This document shows positions 53,201-61,654 of a stretch of DNA of 64,000 nt, in pieces (position 1 is the first letter of the stretch; each line of letters opens with the position of its first letter). The translations under genes were made by a program, and so were the position numbers. A model generated the notes under the pieces. The model was not told the origin of the DNA, made no database searches, and worked only from the letters and a program-made list of their open reading frames with translations. The stretch comes from Neisseria sp. (GTDB taxonomy: Bacteria > Pseudomonadota > Gammaproteobacteria > Burkholderiales > Neisseriaceae): NCBI GenBank assembly GCA_030538415.1, contig JAUNTY010000005.1, forward strand, positions 17,570 to 81,569, written 5' to 3'.

Positions 53201-53350
53201 TTAGCGGCGGCGATTGCCGATTTTCTTCGGCTCGTTAACATGCTTTGATTGTTGCTCGAGCTGTTTTTCCATGCGCCGTTTGTTGAAAAACAATACGATG
53301 CCGTACACGCAAAGAAACAGCAAAGCGCCCAAGACGATGCTTTTAATCAT
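53201..53350 (-). CDS. Small single-helix membrane protein
   Basis: A 49-residue protein: one transmembrane helix (residues 4-22, SIVLGALLFLCVYGIVLFF), then a basic tail (FNKRRMEKQLEQQSK ... KKIGNRRR) that must stay in the cytoplasm. It sits 64 bases downstream of the feo cluster on the same strand, separated by an uptake-sequence hairpin. A link to iron uptake is only positional. Confidence 0.65.
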   Translation of the reverse strand: MIKSIVLGALLFLCVYGIVLFFNKRRMEKQLEQQSKHVNEPKKIGNRRR

Positions 53351-53373
53351 GATGCTTGATTCCTGTTTGCCTG

Positions 53374-53401
53374 AGGCCGTCTGAAACCTTCAGACGGCCT
53401 C
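53374..53401 (-). terminator. Terminator of the feo cluster
   Basis: AGGCCGTCTGAAACCTTCAGACGGCCT palindrome immediately after the Cys-rich gene. Confidence 0.65.
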
Positions 53402-53414
53402 GAACGGGTTGATT

Positions 53415-53555
53415 TCAATGGCAGCCGCCGCTCTTGCCACCGCATTTGCCGCAGCCGTCGCATATATTGTCCGATTTGCGTTTGAACACGAATTTACGCA
53501 ATACGTAGGCCGCGCACAACAACACGATAATACCCACAATAATGTTTTGAGTCAT
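53415..53555 (-). CDS. FeoB-associated Cys-rich membrane protein
   Basis: A 46-residue protein: an N-terminal helix (IIVGIIVLLCAAYVL, residues 5-19), a short basic hinge, then a Cys-rich tail CDGCGKCGGKSGGC with four closely spaced Cys and a final His. This is the FeoB-associated family that takes the FeoC position in many bacteria and may bind iron or an Fe-S cluster. Its ATG overlaps the feoB stop by one base. Confidence 0.85.
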   Translation of the reverse strand: MTQNIIVGIIVLLCAAYVLRKFVFKRKSDNICDGCGKCGGKSGGCH

Positions 53556-55417
53556 CACAAAATCCTCGAAGAAATCTGATACACGGCAAAGGCAAACAGA
53601 TAAGCCAATACAAATAAATAGCCGGTAATCATCAAAGTTTGGCGGGTGGATTTGGTTTCCCGCTTGATTACGGCCAGCGTGGCCATGCACATCGGCGCGT
53701 ATACATACCAGGCCAGAAAAGCAAAGGCGGTGGGCAGGCTCCATTGGTTGTGCACCACGGGAATCAAGGCCTGCTGCACGGCTTCGTCGGAGCCTGCGCC
53801 CACGGCATACACGGTGCCTAATGCCGCCACCACCACTTCGCGCGCGGCAATGCCCGGAATCATGGCGATGCACATCTGCCAGGTAAAGCCCAGCGGCGCG
53901 AAAAGCGGCTGGATAAAGTGGCCGAGCGTGCCTGCAAAGCTGTAATCAATCGCAGGGCCTGCGGCGCCTGCGGGCGCGGCGGGGAAGCTGACCAGCGCCC
54001 ACAAAACCACGCTGAGCGCGAAAATCACCGTGCCTGCGCGTTTCAGGAAGGCGCTTACGCGATCCCACAGGCTGGTAAGAATATGTTTGAAGTTGGGCAT
54101 GCGGAAAGTGGGCAGCTCCATCAATAAGGGAAACTGCTGGATATTTCCTTTGCGGCGCGCCAACCGCTTCAACACATAAGCCGTCAGCCCGGCGGAAGCA
54201 ATACCGATGAAATAAAGCGCAAACAGGGTTAGCCCCTGCAGGTTGAAGATGCCCCACACCGTGCGCTTCGGCACCACCGCCGCGATAATCAGCGCATACA
54301 CCGGCAGCCGCGCCGAGCAGGTGAGCATGGGCGCGATGGCGATGGTCACCAGCCGCTCGCGCGGATCCTGGATGGTGCGCGCCGACATCACCGCAGGCAC
54401 GGCGCAGGCGAAGCTGGAGAGCAGCGGAATAAACGCCCGGCCGGAAAGCCCGCTTTTAGAGAGCAGATTGTCGAGCAAAAAGGCCGCCCGCGGCAGATAG
54501 CCCGAGTCTTCCAGCAACAGGATAAAGGCAAACAGAATGGTAATCTGCGGCAGAAACACCAACACGCTGCCCATGCCCGCAATCACGCCGTTAACCAGCA
54601 AATCGGTAAGCATGCCCGGCGGCAGCGTGGCGGCAATCCATTCGCCGAGCATGCCGAACGCGCCTTCAATCCAGTCCATCAGCGGCGCCGACCACGAATA
54701 CACGGCCTGAAATACCAACAGCAACACCACCGTCAGCAGCAACAGCCCCCACAGAGGATGCAGCACCAGCCGGTCAAGACGGCGGTGCCATTCGGGCAGT
54801 GCCATTTCGGTGCGCACCACCTGCTTCAGAATCTGCTCGACTTCTTCATATAAGGTTTTGCTGTCGAGCGCTTCCAGCGTTTGTTCGGCAGCTTGCGCAT
54901 CAAATGCAAACGACGAAGCGCTTTCCAATGCTGCCACGGCCTGCCGCAGGGGCAGGACGCCGCTGCTGCGGATGGCCACGGTTTCAAACACCGGCACGCC
55001 CAGCAATTCGCTCAATTTGGCGGCGTCGATTTTCAGGCCGCGCGAACGGGCGACATCGCTCAGGTTCAACGAAACCACCATCGGCAGGCCGAGCGTTTTC
55101 AGCTCCAGCATCATCCGCAGCGACATGCGCAGATTGGTGGCGTCGGCCACGGCGATAATCGCATCGGGTCGGTGGCCGAGCCTGCCCAACACCATATCGC
55201 GTGCCACCGCTTCATCGGGGCTGGTGGCGCGCAGGCTGTAAGTGCCGGGCAAGTCGATGATGCGGATAGCGGCATCATCAACAAATACGCCTTCGCGCTT
55301 GTCGACAGTTACACCGGGATAATTGGCCACTTTGGCATGCGCGCCGGTGAGGGCGTTGAATAATACGGTTTTTCCGCAGTTGGGCGCGCCCACGAGGGCG
55401 AAATAACGGGTATTCAT
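53555..55417 (-). CDS. feoB: Ferrous iron transporter FeoB
   Basis: From ATG 55417, 620 residues. The N-terminal G domain has G1 GAPNCGKT (residues 8-15), G2 VANYPGVTVDKREG, G3 DLPGTYSL (about 53-60) and G4 SLNLSD (about 116-121). Two GATE cores follow with about eleven helices (for example ALTPLLSSFACAVPAVMSARTI-type segment near 335-355). It is shorter than E. coli FeoB (773), as in other Neisseria. It imports Fe(II) with FeoA upstream and the Cys-rich protein downstream. The ribosome site is weak, so coupling to feoA is loose (65-base gap with uptake sequences). Confidence 0.93.
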   Translation of the reverse strand: MNTRYFALVGAPNCGKTVLFNALTGAHAKVANYPGVTVDKREGVFVDDAAIRIIDLPGTYSLRATSPDEAVARDMVLGRLGHRPDAIIAVADATNLRMSLRMMLELKTLGLPMVVSLNLSDVARSRGLKIDAAKLSELLGVPVFETVAIRSSGVLPLRQAVAALESASSFAFDAQAAEQTLEALDSKTLYEEVEQILKQVVRTEMALPEWHRRLDRLVLHPLWGLLLLTVVLLLVFQAVYSWSAPLMDWIEGAFGMLGEWIAATLPPGMLTDLLVNGVIAGMGSVLVFLPQITILFAFILLLEDSGYLPRAAFLLDNLLSKSGLSGRAFIPLLSSFACAVPAVMSARTIQDPRERLVTIAIAPMLTCSARLPVYALIIAAVVPKRTVWGIFNLQGLTLFALYFIGIASAGLTAYVLKRLARRKGNIQQFPLLMELPTFRMPNFKHILTSLWDRVSAFLKRAGTVIFALSVVLWALVSFPAAPAGAAGPAIDYSFAGTLGHFIQPLFAPLGFTWQMCIAMIPGIAAREVVVAALGTVYAVGAGSDEAVQQALIPVVHNQWSLPTAFAFLAWYVYAPMCMATLAVIKRETKSTRQTLMITGYLFVLAYLFAFAVYQISSRIL

Positions 55418-55482
55418 AGGCAATTGGCGGTTCAGACGGCCTTTTTGTCAAGCAGAGGCCGTCTGAAAACAAATAAAACGGG

Positions 55483-55746
55483 TTATTCAGGCAGGCGGCA
55501 GATGATTTTGGCGGCTTCGGCTTGACGCAGGGAAAATTGCGCCTGATTGCCCAAACGCACTGCAAACGGGCCTTTGCCCAATACGCCGCAAGCAATCAGC
55601 AGCAGCGGCATGCCGTCTGAAAAGCCCAAGTCGGCCAAACGGCGGCTGACCATCGTGTCGAGATGGCCGAAAGCGGGGTTGGGGGCTATGGTGTGGATGT
55701 GGACGCTGGCGCCTTTGCGCAAGCGGGAAAGAGGCAATATGGTCAT
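55483..55746 (-). CDS. feoA: FeoA, SH3-like partner of FeoB
   Basis: ATG 55746 gives 87 residues. The SH3-like FeoA core is complete: LSRLRKGASVHI (residues 6-17), RRLADLGFSDGMPLLLI (about 36-52), then KGPFAVRLGNQAQFSLRQAEAAKI (about 58-81). FeoA helps FeoB's G domain. It is first in the feoA-feoB-Cys-rich unit. Confidence 0.9.
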   Translation of the reverse strand: MTILPLSRLRKGASVHIHTIAPNPAFGHLDTMVSRRLADLGFSDGMPLLLIACGVLGKGPFAVRLGNQAQFSLRQAEAAKIICRLPE

Positions 55747-55827
55747 CTGAGCACCTGCTGGAACAAGAAAGGTTGTCAAAATTCGAGCGATATGCCGGTG
55801 CAGGATTGCAGGGGTATAGGGCTTGGA

Positions 55828-55852
55828 TACTATTTAGAACAATTATCAATCC
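55828..55852 (-). promoter_or_regulatory. Possible Fur-type site upstream of feoA
   Basis: On the minus strand GGATTGATAATTGTTCTAAATAG resembles a degraded Fur box (TGATAATT core). The match is partial, much weaker than the site at 12434. Confidence 0.3.
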
Positions 55853-56301
55853 TTTTTGTTCCATGCGCAAGAAAGGATGAAAATGATGACCGTTTTTTTT
55901 ATTGCTTTTGCAGATTGATTGATGTAACGCAAACAAACAGCGGGGCAGAGCGGCGAAAAGCAGGGATGGGATAAGGCCGGAGTATTCCTTATTTAACGTG
56001 AGTTCAGGATAAGTAAATGGAATATTTTTTAATTTTCAGAAATGTATTTTTACTTGAGGCGGAAAGAAACCGCAAGGATTCGTCATTAGCTTCGCAAGTC
56101 TGCTACGCCACTTCCGCGCAGGCGCACTACTGGCCGGAATAACCTCAGAGGCCGTCTGAAAACACTGGAAATATCAGCCTTGCAGCTTTTCAGACGGCCT
56201 CTTGCCGCACTCGCGCAGGCGGGTGCCCAGTCTGAAGCAACGCTTCAGCTCAAACTTGTCAGCCTTAAAAATATACGACCTTATGATTCATAATGGATTT
56301 T

Positions 56302-56403
56302 TATAGTCGTTCCGTTAGATTGATACAGCGTTGCTGCTCCTCGCCGTACTACCTGTACTGTTTGCGGCTTGCTGCTTTGTCTCAATCTAACGGAACGACT
56401 ATA
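56302..56403. repeat. Correia-like element (TATAGTCGTTCCGTTAG ends)
   Basis: 102 bases, un-nested; ends TATAGTCGTTCCGTTAGATTG / CAATCTAACGGAACGACTATA are a perfect inverted pair. It interrupts the dRS3-type unit. Confidence 0.8.
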
Positions 56404-56462
56404 GAATCAGGAAAATGGGTAGACAAGCAAAGCTGAGTTTTGCACTAGGCACCCGCCTGATC

Positions 56463-56590
56463 GAGGGTTGGGGTGGGGGTGATGTTTCGCAGAAACATTA
56501 GAATCTGCTAAAACTCAGGCAGGATGTACTTCTACGAAGTACCACCCCCATCCTAACCTTCCCCCGCGCGGGGCGCAGGGGAAGGGACAG
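56463..56590. repeat. Large imperfect palindrome, G-rich then C-rich arms
   Basis: GGTTGGGGTGGGGGT near 56466 pairs with ACCCCCATCCTAACC near 56543, followed by CCCCGCGCGGGG. It is unlike the other repeats in the window and may be a separate mobile palindrome. Confidence 0.5.
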
Positions 56591-56773
56591 ATTGCAGGAA
56601 TTTCAAAAATTGCTGTCGAAATTCGACTAGGTTTGCTCAATAAATACAAGCTAACTGTTTGATATTTCAAGGTTTCAACACACTAAAATGCAAACCACCT
56701 AACACTTTGATATTTAATGAAATTTATTCCGAACAGTAGTGCGCCTGGGCGGGTGCGACGGTTGTTTTTTTGC

Positions 56774-56803
56774 AAAAAAGCCCCCGTTTCCGGAGGGCTT
56801 TTT
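56774..56803 (-). terminator. Terminator of guaA
   Basis: AAAAAGCCCCCGTTTCCGGAGGGCTTTTT hairpin 31 bases past the guaA stop. Confidence 0.7.
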
Positions 56804-56834
56804 GTGTCGATTTGGAATGGCGGCAATTGCCTGT

Positions 56835-58400
<1,566 letters not shown>

Positions 58401-58440
58401 GATGGGCTTTGTCTGAAAAAGTGGGCAGCCAGACGACAAT

Positions 58441-58490
58441 GAGGCCGTCTGAAAAGAATAGCGTATTGTATCATTTTTCAGACGGCCTTG
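58441..58490. terminator. Uptake-sequence hairpin upstream of guaA
   Basis: GAGGCCGTCTGAAAAG and CTTTTTCAGACGGCCT lie between guaA and the next minus-strand gene and end that gene's transcript. Confidence 0.6.
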
Positions 58491-58515
58491 AATGCAAAAA
58501 AGCGGGCGGCAACGG

Positions 58516-58857
58516 CTATTGGTCTTGCAGCATTTTGGCGTGTTTGTAGGGAATGATGCTGCTGCGCGACAACAGCAGCAGGCAGCCCAGCACCATCATG
58601 CCCAGCGCCACCAGCGGCGAATAGCCGAGCAGGTATTGGCTTTTCAAATACACGGCTGCGCCGATGTAAACCAGAATCGGGCCGGCCACGACCGATTGTT
58701 TGTTGATGCCGTCGGTAATCAGCACCACGATACCTGCAATCGCCAGCGCAATGGCAATCATGGTGGCGGTGGCAGGCAGGATGCCGGTCGTTTTCAAAAA
58801 CCAGACGGCACCGGCGATAATCAGAAACAGGGGCAAAACGAGTGAGGATTGCGGCAT
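58516..58857 (-). CDS. Four-helix membrane protein, function unknown
   Basis: From ATG 58857 the protein has 113 residues; earlier in-frame starts read through uptake sequences. Four hydrophobic helices (about 5-20, 29-46, 55-72, 80-97) and a short basic C-terminus ([16 protein letters not shown]). It resembles small uncharacterised Neisseria membrane proteins; I do not recognise a named domain. Confidence 0.7.
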   Translation of the reverse strand: MPQSSLVLPLFLIIAGAVWFLKTTGILPATATMIAIALAIAGIVVLITDGINKQSVVAGPILVYIGAAVYLKSQYLLGYSPLVALGMMVLGCLLLLSRSSIIPYKHAKMLQDQ

Positions 58858-58903
58858 GGCGGAAATCTTTTCAAATGTTTCAGACGGCCTCATTATTGGG
58901 ATG

Positions 58904-59026
58904 ATGAGGCCGTCTGAAAAGGATTGGGCAGGAATCATTGCGTGTTTTTACGCAGACTTGGAACAGGTTTGCGGATAGTGTGTTCAGACGGCCTTAATCA
59001 TGCTGAGGCCGTCTGAAAAAAAATGT
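58904..59026. terminator. Cluster of uptake-sequence hairpins
   Basis: Two inverted pairs lie close together (around 58878-58919 and 58983-59018). They isolate the neighbouring minus-strand genes from each other. Confidence 0.45.
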
Positions 59027-59029
59027 GGC

Positions 59030-59461
59030 TTATTGCTTGTTGAGCAGGCGGCCGATAATCCGGTCGATTTCCGCCTGTTGGTTTTGCGCAGTCTGGAAAT
59101 TCGGATTGGCGCGCAGGCTGGCAACGGGATGCTCCGGCGTGCGGATGAGTAGTGAAATGTAATTTAGCTTGTCGCCGCTGCCGCGGGTGTTGTAGCGCAG
59201 GTTGTAGCGGCATTCCGGCTCATACAGGCGCTTGCGGTCGGTGGCGACATTTACGTTTTCGCTGCTGATGCCGTATTTGGCCAGCGATTGGGCAATTTGC
59301 CGGTCAAGAGTCGGATTGGGATTGTCGGGGCGGGTCAGGATGCAGAGATGGCGGATGTTGCCTAATTGCTCCGCGCCGTCGGCGGCAAGAGAGGTTTGGC
59401 TGCTTTGGCAGGCGGACAATAAGGCCGCGCTGCCGATGATGAGCAGGCTTGAGAATTTCAT
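59030..59461 (-). CDS. Lipoprotein of unknown function
   Basis: ATG 59461 lies seven bases after AGGA; 143 residues. The signal peptide ends LLSAC (lipobox Cys18). The mature part contains two further cysteines (HLCILTR, EPECRYNLRYN) that could form a disulfide, and a Sec-exported beta-rich domain. It resembles hypothetical lipoproteins seen across Neisseria. No family is named with confidence. Confidence 0.72.
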   Translation of the reverse strand: MKFSSLLIIGSAALLSACQSSQTSLAADGAEQLGNIRHLCILTRPDNPNPTLDRQIAQSLAKYGISSENVNVATDRKRLYEPECRYNLRYNTRGSGDKLNYISLLIRTPEHPVASLRANPNFQTAQNQQAEIDRIIGRLLNKQ

Positions 59462-59508
59462 GAGGTTTTCCTTTCGCAAAGTGAGTTGGAGTAGTGAATC
59501 TGCCTTGA

Positions 59509-59768
59509 TATAGTCATTTCAATTTAGTTTGATACAGCGTTGCTGCGCCTTGCTCAAAGAGGGGGCTTGACTAAGCTGCTGAAGCAGCAAGTCCGCCGCC
59601 CCGTACTATAGTCGGAGAAATTAGTTTCTGCTACGGCATTGGCTCGCCTTGTCGTACTATTTGTACTGTCTTCGGCTCGCCGCCTTGTATCAGAATCTAA
59701 TTTCTCCGACTATATCTGTACTGTCTGCGGCTTGCTGCCTTGTCTCAATCTAAATTGAAACGACTATA
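59509..59768. repeat. Long-form Correia-like element carrying a nested copy
   Basis: The outer copy keeps the internal segment CTCAAAGAGGGGGCTTG ... GAAGCAGCAAG, the extra block of full-length meningococcal Correia elements. It is split at CCGTAC-TA-TCTG by the copy at 59607-59714. Ends are TATAGTCATTTCAATTTAG / AAATTGAAACGACTATA. Confidence 0.82.
59607..59714. repeat. Nested Correia-like element (TATAGTCGGAGAAATTAG ends)
   Basis: 108 bases with perfect inverted ends TATAGTCGGAGAAATTAG / CTAATTTCTCCGACTATA and a TA duplication at the junctions. Confidence 0.83.
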
Positions 59769-59807
59769 CTGTGTGCGATGCTTTTTTCGGCGGGTGGAAT
59801 GACGGAG

Positions 59808-60254
59808 TTAACGCACCGATTTCATCAGGCGCTGTTTCTCGCGCTTCCAGTCGGCTTCTTTCAGGCTCTGGCGTTTGTCGTGTTGTTTTTTGCCTTTGGC
59901 CAGGCCGATGTCCATCTTGATGTTGCCGCGGTGGTAGTGCATATTCAGCGGCACGATGGTGTAGCCCGCGCGCTCGGTTTTGCCGATGAGCTTGTTGATT
60001 TCCGATTGGTTCAACAACAGCTTGCGCTGGCGCACGGGGTCGGGTTTGACGTGGGTGGAGGCGGTGGGCAGGGCGGTAACGTGGCAGCCGACGAGGTAGA
60101 ATGCGCCGCGCTTCCAGTGGATATAGGCTTCTTTCAGCTGCACGCGTCCGGCGCGGATGGCTTTCACTTCCCAGCCTTCCAGCACGAGGCCGGCTTCGAT
60201 TTGCTCTTCGATAAAATAATCGTGAAAGGCTTTTTTATTATTGGCAATACTCAT
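59808..60254 (-). CDS. smpB: SsrA-binding protein
   Basis: A 148-residue protein with the OB-fold core of Smp[35 protein letters not shown] (residues 10-44), [25 protein letters not shown] (about 75-99) and a basic C-terminal tail [16 protein letters not shown]..., which reads the ribosome A site. It binds tmRNA (46576-46938) in ribosome rescue. Confidence 0.95.
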   Translation of the reverse strand: MSIANNKKAFHDYFIEEQIEAGLVLEGWEVKAIRAGRVQLKEAYIHWKRGAFYLVGCHVTALPTASTHVKPDPVRQRKLLLNQSEINKLIGKTERAGYTIVPLNMHYHRGNIKMDIGLAKGKKQHDKRQSLKEADWKREKQRLMKSVR

Positions 60255-60323
60255 AATGATTCAGACAGATAAAATTTCAGGCGGCCATTTTAACAGAAAG
60301 GCCGTCTGAATACATTGGCTGGT

Positions 60324-60545
60324 TTAAAAGGCTTGGATGCAGCTGAAGCGGGGAATGCTTTCGCCGTTGATTTCCACGGTTTCGGCAAACATGGCGGCGG
60401 GGCGCACCCACAGGCCGTAATCGCCGTAAAGCGCGCGGTAAACCACCATTTCTTCTTCGGTTTCCGAATGTCGGGCGACACCGTTCACTTCATACAGCGC
60501 CCCCTTGTAATGGCGGTAAATGCCGGGTTTGATGGTTGTATTCAT
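60324..60545 (-). CDS. DUF1653 family protein
   Basis: A 73-residue protein: GIYRHYKGALYEVNGVARHSETEEEMVVYRALYGDYGLWVRP-type sequence is the DUF1653 signature of a small SH3-like fold. The N-terminal MNTTIK is short. It overlaps the next upstream gene by four bases, so the two are coupled. Function unknown; an AAA or RNA-linked role is only suggested in relatives. Confidence 0.85.
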   Translation of the reverse strand: MNTTIKPGIYRHYKGALYEVNGVARHSETEEEMVVYRALYGDYGLWVRPAAMFAETVEINGESIPRFSCIQAF

Positions 60546-60748
60546 GGTTTGATGTGGCGTTGGTGGTAAAGGTTGATTTGGTTGATGGCATCCGTATCTT
60601 CGGGTTTGAGCGCGTGTTTCAAATCATTCAGCCTGATGAGGATGCTGTCTTCCTGTTCGGCTACCGCGCAGCTCACTTCACCTTCACTGCGAAAATGTGC
60701 CATTAATGCATCGATTTGTTGCAGAGCGCGTTGGTAAGGCTGATTCAT
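60542..60748 (-). CDS. Small helical protein coupled to DUF1653, function unknown
   Basis: A 68-residue acidic protein of two or three helices (QRALQQIDALMAHFRSEGEV; LNDLKHALKPEDTDAINQINL). Its stop overlaps the DUF1653 start (ATGA). No family is recognised. Confidence 0.7.
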   Translation of the reverse strand: MNQPYQRALQQIDALMAHFRSEGEVSCAVAEQEDSILIRLNDLKHALKPEDTDAINQINLYHQRHIKP

Positions 60749-60893
60749 GATGCCTCAGCTGGATTGGTATGTGTAGAAAGAGTGTATTTTGTTCCCGGTT
60801 TCGGGGCAAGGGGAAATCAGAAAAAACAAATGGCAGGTTTTATAAAAAAACCCGCCATGATGATTGCAATCGGCGAAGCCGACTCAATATGGA

Positions 60894-61097
60894 TTAAGCA
60901 GCTTGGATATTAGCCGCTTGTTTGCCTTTGGGGCCGGTGGTCACTTCGAAAGACACACGTTGGCCTTCTTTCAGGGTTTTGAAACCATCCATGTTGATTG
61001 CAGAGAAGTGAGCGAACAAATCTTCGCCGCCTTCGTCCGGAGTGATAAAACCAAAACCTTTAGCGTCGTTAAACCATTTAACAATACCGGTTGCCAT
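60894..61097 (-). CDS. Cold-shock-family RNA chaperone
   Basis: A 67-residue CspA-type protein: [19 protein letters not shown] (residues 3-21, RNP1 KGFGFI) and DLFAHFSAI (about 27-35, RNP2-like). The C-terminus [11 protein letters not shown] is typical. It binds single-stranded RNA or DNA. The 230-base upstream region to clpS is AT-rich and may include a long leader, as in regulated csp genes. Confidence 0.93.
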   Translation of the reverse strand: MATGIVKWFNDAKGFGFITPDEGGEDLFAHFSAINMDGFKTLKEGQRVSFEVTTGPKGKQAANIQAA

Positions 61098-61336
61098 TGA
61101 ACTTCCTATACTAAAAAATTAACAAAAATACAGCAAAATGCGGCAAAGCGGTAAAACTAAAGTTTCGAGTTTCTCCCAAACCTAATGCTTTCAACTGCAT
61201 GCCAAGCTTCTGCTTGTTCACTTTTTACCTATGTTAATTATTGTAGTCAAGTAAACATTGGGAAAAAAGCAGAAATTTATTAAAATGGCACAAAATACAA
61301 CATAAACCACTTTCAAAAAATCGAAAAAGTCTTAAT

Positions 61337-61654
61337 ATGGGTAATATCAAAACCAAAACCAAAGTTGGGGAATCGGCTCAAACCGGCAGGGAAAAACCCG
61401 CTGCTCCGAAAAAATACGGCGTGTTTTTACTGAACGACGACTACACGCCGATGGATTTTGTGGTTAAAGTGTTAACAGAAATTTTCTGGTTGCCGGAAGA
61501 GCGGGCGGTGGCGGTGATGTTGCTCGTGCACCATGAAGGAAAGGGTTTATGCGGCGTGTATACCCGCGATATGGCCCAAACCAAACAGCAGCAGGTGATG
61601 CAGCGCGCCAAGCGCGAAGGGCATCCGCTGCAATGCATCGTGGAGGAAGTGTAA
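61337..61654 (+). CDS. clpS: ClpS adaptor
   Basis: A 105-residue adaptor for the ClpAP protease that delivers N-degron substrates. The binding-pocket motif is LLNDDYTPMDFVV (residues 31-43), with the conserved HHEGKGLCGVYTRDMA (about 63-78). It sits one codon-length before clpA (stop TAA then ATG 61655), the standard clpS-clpA operon. Confidence 0.94.
   Translation: MGNIKTKTKVGESAQTGREKPAAPKKYGVFLLNDDYTPMDFVVKVLTEIFWLPEERAVAVMLLVHHEGKGLCGVYTRDMAQTKQQQVMQRAKREGHPLQCIVEEV

Larger units (their letters stand above)
55747..56834. other. Long intergenic region with several repeat types
   Basis: About 1.1 kb between feoA and guaA. It holds the feoA upstream region, an uptake-sequence pair (56153-56201), a decayed dRS3-type unit (about 56213-56470) interrupted by a Correia-like element (56302-56403), a GGGTGGGGGT / ACCCCCATCC palindrome (about 56463-56590), a stray dRS3 half (56745-56761) and the guaA terminator. 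No gene was seen. Confidence 0.7.
59462..59807. other. Gap filled by a nested Correia-like pair
   Basis: Almost the whole 345 bases are the repeat at 59509-59768. No gene was seen. Confidence 0.75.
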
